A DNA stretch of 64,000 nucleotides from Megamerina dolium (Eukaryota; Arthropoda; Insecta; Diptera; Megamerinidae). Below, in pieces: positions 55,604 to 64,000 of this stretch (the stretch's first letter is position 1; each line of letters starts with the position of its first letter). The notes below the pieces were generated by a model. The model had not been told where the DNA came from and made no database searches. It saw nothing but the letters and a program-made list of their open reading frames with translations. The DNA lies in assembly GCA_963854835.1 (NCBI GenBank), contig OY978529.1, forward strand, positions 44,323,321 through 44,387,320, in the 5' to 3' direction. The translations under genes and the position numbers were made by a program.

Positions 55604-58600
55604 CTTTACAATGTGATCGTACGTGTTCACAGACGTTGTTGGCGCATATTCTATCCGATTTTTGCTTCTAAAACTTTCGTAAACGCCTTTAATGTTACTG
55701 CTGCTTGAGCTGCTGCTGATCTATAATGATCGTGAGCTTTAAAGTGTTGCGTTGAAAATACTTTGTCGGCATGCTCACTTTGGAGCATATGGTGGATGTT
55801 GGTTTGTATGATGTTAGTGTTGAAACAAAAAAAAAAAAAAAACAAGCCATTCGATTTGATAGTAGTAACGAAGGTGGTGGCGGCATTTTCTCTTTAATGC
55901 TGCCGCCACTGATCTTCATTACTCGATCAACATGTATGAAGATGCATTGATAATGATGACACTGATGATGCCGATGCAAATGCTGATGATATTGGCTGAT
56001 GTCGCTGATGTTGATGCTGATCGCATAATACGCCCCTTTCAACGTGTATGTAATGTTCACATGTGAAAATGTATACATATAATTTTTGCAGGTGCGCACA
56101 ATTTTAATCTATATACTTTTTTTTTTATATTATTATTTTTAAATGTTGCAATATAAAATTGTATTCCTATGTGCTATGATATCATGATGTAGATCAGATC
56201 GTGAAAACAGAAATTTATTACAATGCAACTAATTTGGGGGTGGGTAAAATTAATTTGAAATGGAATGATTTATTGGATAAGAAGGTTGAGACGCGAAAGT
56301 TTTTGTATTTTGCAAAATTTGTTCATTCATTTTACCCCATAAAAGAATTTTTAATATTATTAGCATTCCATTAAAATAATATAACTTTACGAAATGAACA
56401 CAAATATGATCAGCATACTCATAGATTAAAGTCAATGGCGACTTTTTGTCTAAACATTGATTACAACTTGTCTGCTTTAGTTCAACCTTGAGTGACTGTT
56501 GACAAGATATATGTAGTTGTATACTCGCACACAACTTTGGTTATTTTCCCTAATCCTTAGCATATGATTTTGTTATTGATCTCAAATTATTGATAATGCC
56601 AGCATGTCTTTCAAAAAAAAAAAACAATGGTTGACATTTTAACACAACAGACAGTGTGGAAATTATGAAAGAAATATTATAGAGGAATTCTTTCGAATAG
56701 CATTAGTATTATTGACACATTTCAATGCAATTATATTTGACCGAAGGTGATGATGATCGTGTTGATATCGATCGAACAATGAGTTTCTTTTTTTTTCGGG
56801 GTTTCGATTATTAGAAGTACAAAAAAAAAAAAATATTTATAGTATTTTTGATTTAAGTGTGGGAGAGTTGAAAAAAGAATAAAAAAATGAAACATCGTAT
56901 AAAAAGTGATCGTGACGGTGGTGGTGCGACAAATGCCCCTGCTGCGGAATCAAAATATTATGCATTTTATTGATTAACAAAAAAAAAAAAACGAATTGAG
57001 AAGAATTTTCTTAACAAAAGACGACGTTTTTTGTTTTGCCCCCCAATTTTCATTGGCATTGTTTCGAAGCATCGAGCATTTTCCTTTGCCTTTGCCTACC
57101 TTCAATAATTGAATGATCGAGCCAAGCTGAGCTCGCTCACAGCACTGTATGTGTTCACAAAGTGATAAAGTGATAAGGTTTATTGGGTATGTACATATGA
57201 GTGTTGCATAGCCCAGCAAACAAAATTCAGAGTGCCTGTAAAAAGGAGTATTAAAAATATTTTGATTATACATGGCTTTATACTCCTCAATATGAATGTT
57301 TTATGATTGCTTTGGGATTAGTATGAGTATGAAAATGAGTCTGAAATATAGAAATATAGAATTTGGTTTAATAAAATTTCGTGAAATCCAAAACAAAGCA
57401 TCACTATCAAATAATATTTAATAACGCTTCATCGCACTTTGACCACGAACCGTTTATGTTGTCGATCTTTCAATCCTGAGCATAGCATTTTTAACACCGA
57501 AATTGCCAGCATGGAATCTACGAAACTAATTCTTTTTGTGTTCAATCCTAAAATACTATTTTATTTTATTCTCTTAATATTTCCTTAATCGTTATGGGTT
57601 TTATTGCTTGCGTGGTGCATAAGAGAGTCAAGTGTTGTGTGAACTTGTTACTGCTATGACTGGTGGTTCCAGGCAGTCTATTGTTGTATAGCGACAAAAA
57701 GAAAAATAATAATAATAATAATAAAAATATGATGATGCCCATCGGTGGTGATTTTTATTGACTTTCAATCGAATTCGGTATGATAAAGTACATTCCTATT
57801 GTTGTTGTTGTGTATGGTAATATCCTTTTTTGTCGTTGGTTATTAAAAGGATTTCTAAATAGTTAGGCTGCATTAAACATATGCGTTTGTTTTGTCGCTG
57901 AATTATACATTTTATTCGTTGATCGTTGATTACTAAACAATACCAACAATACCACTGAGGATCACTCTTCGTCCGAATCGTCACTGAAAGGTGACAATTT
58001 TCAACTTGTTTTTTTTTTTTTTTTTTTATTAACAACTTTTAAATGTTCCCCCTTTCTTCCGTTTAATTTTTCTTTTATATTCTTTATTTTGGATTCTTCT
58101 TCTATGTTCAAAAAAAAAAATAGAAAAAGATTTAAAAATCGTTACTATTGTATTGTGTTGATAACTCGTGAACAATTGTTCTGGATTGTTGTGTGTGTGT
58201 GTGTGCGTATTGTTTGAACATAAATTATGAGTGTAAATATTGTGAAAGGGAGTATTTATATGCGTAATTTCTTACACATTTTCTTCAACTGAGCCTTCAT
58301 GATACTATGCTACATACACATTAGGTTGAAACGATTATCTGTTGTGGTAGGTAGGCATTTGATAATATTCACAAAATACATAGGCACATAAATATATCAT
58401 AATATTAAATAAACGGCGACTTGTCATTGTAATCTGTGTGACATCGTTTAAATGAAAAGATCTTTATAAATAATATATATAATGTATTGATATTGAAAAT
58501 GTGGGTGTTCGTTCGTTGTTATAAATTGTGTGGTCTATATGGAGTTCGTTTCGATTTTGTATTTAAAATTGTTTCGATTCAGTAATTTGTAAAATGTATA

Positions 58601-59289
58601 TAAATACTTGTATAATATATATTTAATAGAGTGAAATAAAAATATAATTATTTGAATTAATTCACTTTAAGCTTCATTAAACATGTTTTATAATGGAAAA
58701 GCTTAAATATGCTTTTTTTTTCCTACCTATAATATTTTGATGGAGTGCATTAATTTTGAAAAAAAATTATATATTGACCATAATATGATGGTAAAATGCG
58801 GAAAAACCTTAAAACTTTAGGGCGTGATATCTCGAAAACAGAAGCATTAGATTCGGTACATATTTATCATACGTCTTCATTTGTGGTATAAAGTTACATT
58901 ACCGATACTCATTCTTAGTGCTCTATTTTTGGAAAGTACGGTCGCTGGTAATCTAAAATATAAAACAAAATGTCTGTCTTTTTGGGTGCCTTACAAAATA
59001 AAGTACATTTGGAAGGAAATTATTGTCCGTTACAATTATTTATTGTTATTTGTGAAGAGTCTTCTTAAAGGCGCATTATGCTTAGTTTATTTTTGGAAGG
59101 TATAAGGGAAAGTTGGTATTTTGTCCCTTACGAATAGGTATTTTGCCAATGCAAAATCAGGAGTATGGAATCTATTATCGCATCGTCAAAGGTGTCGTGT
59201 CGTCACACTAATGATATGTGAGGCTCGCAACCATTGAAAACTTTCGCCCTAATGTCTGGCTCGTAACCACTCTGCAACCGCTTTCGCAT
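52871..59289. other. No gene seen
   Basis: Contains the two-copy repeat at 53.3 kb, (GT)n near 54,620 and 58,190, an (AAC)n array near 55,310 and a (CAG)n array near 55,577. Many GATCG-rich bits at 54.9-57 kb have composition like regulatory DNA, but no exon, splice pair or transposon was recognised. Confidence 0.55.
53290..53405. repeat. Two-copy tandem repeat, about 60-bp unit
   Basis: The string GCCATTACTTCCTTAATGTG followed by GCATT(C/T)ATTAG occurs near 53,310 and again near 53,370, with similar flanks (TTCTTTCA...). Confidence 0.85.
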
Positions 59290-60060
59290 TTCGTCAAGGT
59301 GAAGCTGCGTTTATGTCATTTATTACCTGCTTGCAGCTTGGTTGCGCCGTAGTAGTAGCGTATTGGAAGGCACTATGATTTGCATCGTTGGCAGTGCGAT
59401 TGATAGCGCCGTGAGTTAAGCTGATACAAGTATCATCAGTCGATGTTATTGCTGTCGCTGCTATTTTGTTTCCCATTTTCCATTCCCATATATCGGAGGC
59501 GCAGTATTATTCGGGCTGCCAACATTCTCACACCTTCCCATTTCTCTTCTGATGTGCACATTTCCTACACCATGTTGTTAGTGGTTAGCGGAGATCCCAG
59601 ACCTGTTGGGCTGATTTTCTTAGTTCGATTTTGCTTTCTGTGATCTAAGTGGAAGACCATGTGCTCTATGGTTTCAACCATGTTCGGATAGTAAGGGCTG
59701 TCTGCAAACTAGAAACGATAAAGGTATTTCAGGTCAATATCTGCGTGATATGAAAATCGGTATCGGCATGCTACCTTCTTAACCCCTCCTTCAGCTCGGG
59801 AATAAGCTTATATGTTCAGCGGCCATTGGGTGACTCTTCCCGTCTTTTTTGTCACTTTATCTTTAATCGTGCGCGTTTAGTCGTTATTAGCTCGGTGGCA
59901 TCGGTTTTACTACTTGCCTACAGCAGAGCCAACGCAGCTTTCTCACGTGGATGTCGGCGATAACACATATTGCATCGGTCGATATTGTACTGTAAGCAAA
60001 TGCAGCTTGTAATGTGTTGCGTCTGTGTGTATGAACAACCTTACGAGTGACGCAACTGAT
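59290..60060 (-). pseudogene. R1-like LINE 3' end
   Basis: On the minus strand ESPNGR.TYKLIPELKEGLR (internal stop shown by the dot) near 59,845 and DTDFHITQILT near 59,760 match the well-known C-terminus (W..S..GRWTYRLIP.. and ..ITQMLTGHGCF). These are followed by TIEHMVFHLDHRK near 59,665 (zinc motif remnant) and MLAARIILRL-type text near 59,510. Stops are frequent. It lies beside the intact mariner at 60,098. Confidence 0.7.
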
Positions 60061-60097
60061 ATTGTTGATGTAAATATTGTCTACATACTTCTTAGTA

Positions 60098-61393
60098 AAG
60101 GGTTATCCATTTCGCGGTTTCAAAAGCATAGGGCTAGAATTCGACATCTGTCAAACTGAGTTGTTAAAACAATTTCTTTCTTTTTCAGTTCAAAGTCTGA
60201 AATTTGCGAAAATGGATCGCTTAACTATCGCACAACGCATTAAAATTGTAAAAACCTACTACCAAAATGGTGATTCTGCCACAGCCACATATCGTGATTT
60301 AAGAGGAGATTATGGTTTACATAATCGTCCAACTACGCAAGCAATTGGCAAAATTGTGAAGAAATATGAAGAGACTGGATCGGTTACAGATATTGTAAGG
60401 CCTGTGCATCATCGTTTTGCCGAAAATATCGCTGCTGTAAGTGAAAGTGTTGCCGAAGACCCAAATGTGTCGATTCCTCGTCGTTCTCAGGAATTAGGAC
60501 TGTCTTACGGCACATTATGGCGTATTTTGCATTTGGATCTACACCTACATCCATATAAAATCCAGCTCACACAACAACTGAAGCCAGCTGACCATTCACA
60601 ACGTCGTAGATACGTCGAATGGGTGCTTGAACAACAGCCGGTGGACGGCGATTTTTCGAACAAAATTTTCTTCAGCGACGAAGCACATTTCTCACTCGGT
60701 GGGTATGTTAACAAACAAAATTGTCGTATTTGGGGTTCTGAGAATCCTCAAGTAATTGAAGAGAGGCCACTACATCCACAAAAAGTCACTGCTTGGTGCG
60801 CTATTTGGTCCGGAGGTGTGATTGGACCTTACTTCTTCGAAAACGACGATGGAACGACTGTCACCGTCAATTCGGATCGTTATGGTCATATGATAACCGA
60901 CTTTATTTTGCCTGCTATTGAAGAATACGATTTAGAGAATATGTGGTTTCAACAAGACGGTGCCCTATGCCACACAACTCGAGCGAATATGGCTTTATTG
61001 CAAGAGAAATTTTCTGGCCGCGTAATTTCTCGTCGTGGCGATATCAAGTGGCCACCAAGATCATGCGATTTGACACCGCTTGAGTTCTTTTTGTGGGGCT
61101 ACGCGAAAGACCGTGTTTATGCAGATAAACCTTTAACTTTTGAGCACCTAAAAACCAACATTCGTCACGTTATGGCTGAGATACCGCCCAATATGTGTCA
61201 AAAAGTGGTCGAAAATTACCTCAAAAGAATCGATGCTTGCAACAATTCTCGTGATGGTCATTTAAATGATGTAGTATTTCACACATAATGTGAACGTTCA
61301 AACTTTATAATAAAAAAGAAATATCATGATAAAAAATATTTTATATGTGTTTTATTTACATTTACTTTTGAAACCGCAAAATGGATAACCCTT
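60098..61393 (+). mobile_element. Complete mariner-type element, rosa/DD41-like
   Basis: 1,296 bp flanked by TA duplications (60096-60097 and 61394-61395). The inverted repeats are 29 bp, identical at 28 positions, starting AAGGGTTATCCATTT at each end. It contains one uninterrupted transposase frame. The 41-residue spacing of its catalytic triad places it in the basal mariner group described from Ceratitis rosa and other tephritids (DD41D); the family name is from memory. Near-identical ends and an open frame suggest a recent insertion. Confidence 0.92.
60212..61288 (+). CDS. Mariner-type transposase, intact, DD41E
   Basis: 358 residues from the ATG at 60212 (MDRLTIAQRIKIVKTYY). The frame is open further up, through the left inverted repeat, but a start outside the element would be fortuitous. 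Residues 1-120 hold two HTH-like parts (IGKIVKKYEETGSVTD; SRRSQELGLSYGTLWRIL-like text). The catalytic acids are D156 (FFSDEAHF), D249 (FQQDGALCHTT) and E291 (CDLTPLEFFLWG), 41 residues after D249. The group is described with Asp at the third position, so Glu (codon GAG) is unusual: a conservative change or a real DD41E lineage. No stops or frameshifts are seen. It would cut and paste its own element in the nucleus. Confidence 0.9.
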   Translation: MDRLTIAQRIKIVKTYYQNGDSATATYRDLRGDYGLHNRPTTQAIGKIVKKYEETGSVTDIVRPVHHRFAENIAAVSESVAEDPNVSIPRRSQELGLSYGTLWRILHLDLHLHPYKIQLTQQLKPADHSQRRRYVEWVLEQQPVDGDFSNKIFFSDEAHFSLGGYVNKQNCRIWGSENPQVIEERPLHPQKVTAWCAIWSGGVIGPYFFENDDGTTVTVNSDRYGHMITDFILPAIEEYDLENMWFQQDGALCHTTRANMALLQEKFSGRVISRRGDIKWPPRSCDLTPLEFFLWGYAKDRVYADKPLTFEHLKTNIRHVMAEIPPNMCQKVVENYLKRIDACNNSRDGHLNDVVFHT

Positions 61394-64000
61394 TATAATT
61401 AACTATTGATAGGAAACTCCTCGAAAAGCAATATTCCCATCAGTATGTCGTTTCGTCAATATTGAAGCTAATATTGACAATATTTGTTGATCGAAAACAA
61501 ATGAGTTTGTAAATTTAAACAATACTAAAACATACTAAACAATTTCTTTTTGAAGTTGGCGCTAAGGAAACGAAAAAACATGTTGGTTTATCGTGGATTT
61601 TATTTAGTCAACACAGGAAGCAGAAATATGCTGAAACAAGACACTAAAAAGTCATTTTTTCACATATTTCCACTAAAAAATGTATTTTCGTTGAAAAAAC
61701 GTTCGTGTCTCGAGATTTACTTGGGTTTCTTCCAAAAATTGTTTTTTCTAATTTCTTTTAGTTCGGCAAATCCAAAACACAATATTTTTTTCTATATTAT
61801 ATTATATTATATTTTGAATTTTAAATAAATCCGCTCGCCAAGGTGGATCTATCCACCCCAATAACATGGCTTGCTACATAACTCTGATGATCGTATTGCA
61901 TCAATGATTGTGCTATCATAATTTGTTAATCGTTATGTTATTATAGTGTTTGTTAATACTTGTACTTATATTTGTGTTATAGTATTTCTTACTATTTCTT
62001 CCCTTAGGTGATCGTTGATTAAGGAAGGAACAATTTGAACGATAATTAACGATCGACATCATCATTATGATGGCCATAAAAATTTACATTGACGTAAATC
62101 GTGTTAAATATCTGCTTAAAATGATCGTTCATATTCACTTCCATTTATTTGATGTTTTGCCGGTACTGCATGCAGTGCAGCGTTGGTGGTGTTGGTGGTT
62201 AGTACTAGTTTATTATGGGGGCAGTATGAGAAGTGTTGCGCCTAAAGTCATTTATGTGTCTATTATTAATTTATTTTTTGTTTCATTTAAACATGAAGCA
62301 TTTGAATTGATTTTACAATGAAAATGTTGAAAACTCCTTAATTAGAGAGTTTTTACAAAGAGTTTTATCGAATGAAGGAATTTATACCGATTTGGTAAAG
62401 GTGTCAAGTAAATGTGCTTCTTTATATGTAGCAGTAAAAAGATTTGGTGCTGAATTTACAACATACAACATAAATCATTCAACAATGCCACGGCATTTTG
62501 TTAAATAATCGACGACTTCTCAAGCACGACTTGTCAAGTGCTGGTCTTGATTGTGTGGAAAGCGTTTTAAATCGCACAGGGAAGATTCAAGATTATGCTT
62601 TATTGATGGGATAGAATTTTTTGGGAAAATGTTGGACCAAGTATATGGGTGTTTTAGCATACTGAAAAAATAAATACATATTTTAAAATTTAAACATGAT
62701 TTCCTTACTATGAGGCGCAACACTTTTGGGACACCCATCGTTTATTCTTGATATGTATAAAATGCTGAAAGTATGAAGTCAGAAATTACGGAAACAAGCA
62801 ATGAAAAAGATTTTGTTTTGTGATGTGGTTTGGCGGTGAATGCGTTTAATTTCTGTCATCTTATTTTATAGACTTTATATCTACGATTATTTACAGCTTT
62901 TGTGTTTTTTTTTATGTATTGCTTTACATTTAATGTTGTTTATGATGTTTTCTGAAGATTTTTTTGATGTGGTTTCATTAGAGGAATTGGTTTTTGGATA
63001 ATATCATGTAGTACATTTTATCCCTCCCTACATCAGCCCTACCATCATAAGAATTTTTAATAAAAATGACAAATCTGAATATCCCCAAGTCGTCTAGCCT
63101 GATACCCTGTATTGGTATATCTATTGTGTCTGTTTGCCATTCGAACAAATCACTATGAGCAAACTACATATTAACTATTTTTTTTTTTTTTCAACATTTT
63201 TTCTTTGTTTCCAAAATTCATTACCCTTGCGTAGCATATATTTATTTTTTGTTTTCATTCCCAATAGGGCACATGTATATAGTAACTTTTTTTATACGAT
63301 TCACGATTGCTCACAGCAACAATTTAATTTAAAACTATTCAAGCTGAAAACAGGACAAATGTGCGTAGTTTTTCGATTTTTATCGCCTCTATTTTTTTGT
63401 GATTTTCCACTGTGCCAATCTGTGTTTTTGTTTTTTTTTTTACATGAGGCAAATATGCAATTTAGAAACTGACACAGTCTATTTAAGCTTTGAATAGTTG
63501 TTTGGTTTGTTTACTTTGATGTCAATCCTGCGTTTGATAAGAAATAATTCAAGGATACTTTTTTTTTATTTGTTTATTTTGCTTTTCAGAATACGTACTC
63601 GTAATAAATTAATTGAACTGCTGTTACTTCAATAATTTTTGTATGCATATGGAATTGAATGCTCACAGCAGCATTCAATTCCATTATTTTTCTTGGAGAA
63701 TATGGCTAATAAAACTCTTCGTTAGGCAGTCAATTTATCCTATTTATGAACATTTTTTCTTTTCAAAATGTATACTATTCCACATATGGTACGTATGCAA
63801 AAAGTTTGACTATTAACTATGAATGCATGTGCAAATGTTGCCACGGTTTAAAAGGATTCAATTGTGAACTATCTCATTGAATATTTATGTTTAACTATAA
63901 TTGAAAGACATTTTCACAAATCGAGCCATCACCAATGTCTTTTGCTGCTCTCGAACGCATTTGCTTTGTACTACACTGATCGAAAAGAATGCGTTTGATC
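61394..64000. other. No gene seen
   Basis: AT-rich flank. A patch at 61,990-62,130 is dense in ATTA and GATCG words (homeodomain-like sites), the sort of composition found in fly enhancers; function unproven. Confidence 0.5.
63649..63684. repeat. Perfect 15-bp hairpin, 6-nt loop
   Basis: ATGGAATTGAATGCT (63649-63663), loop CACAGC, and its exact reverse complement AGCATTCAATTCCAT (63670-63684). Terminator-like in shape, but eukaryotic context gives no such role. Confidence 0.85.

Overview
This is an AT-rich eukaryotic window with long introns, pure (TA)n and other microsatellites, and many decayed transposons. The only host gene I can assemble is a T-box transcription factor of the H15/midline (Tbx20) type. 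Its domain matches fly H15/midline closely, so the source is a higher fly (Brachycera). The transposons (a basal mariner with 41-residue D-to-third-acid spacing, R1-like and APE-type LINEs, a tRNA-derived SINE) would fit a tephritid fruit fly, but the species is inference.

Layout. 1-17.6 kb is gene-poor 3' flank: three R1-like LINE fragments in plus orientation (about 1.0-2.5, 5.1-6.5 and 11.5-12.1 kb, the last nested in an older minus-strand LINE), a perfect 39-bp hairpin at 4.4 kb, an interspersed duplication at 14.1-14.9 kb, a broken mariner at 14.8-15.6 kb and long TA repeats at 16.3 and 17.3 kb. 17,619-45,610 on the minus strand is the T-box gene: six coding exons, 2,217 coding nt, 738 residues, all phases consistent and all introns GT-AG. 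Its introns hold microsatellites, a Tc1-like transposon inserted in a TA repeat (intron 4), SINE copies (introns 1, 3 and 4), mariner scraps and several LINE remnants. 45.6-64 kb is 5' flank: mariner fragments at 48.2-49.8 and 51.7-52.2 kb, a SINE and LINE scrap at 52.3-52.9 kb, an R1-like LINE 3' end at 59.3-60.05 kb and an apparently intact mariner-type element at 60,098-61,393.

How it fits together. The T-box protein has an N-terminal eh1-like motif (a Groucho-binding motif) followed by a T-box DNA-binding domain, so it is predicted to be a sequence-specific repressor or context-dependent regulator in the nucleus. In flies this family patterns epidermis, heart and nervous system. The rest of the window is its regulatory and intronic DNA, heavily worked over by mobile elements. 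I saw no operon, CRISPR, rRNA or convincing tRNA gene, and no clearly novel multigene system. The most notable items are the intact DD41E mariner, the Tc1-like element with internal repeats, the nested LINE whose removal rejoins the host reading frame, the SINE family with clean target duplications, and the perfect hairpin.
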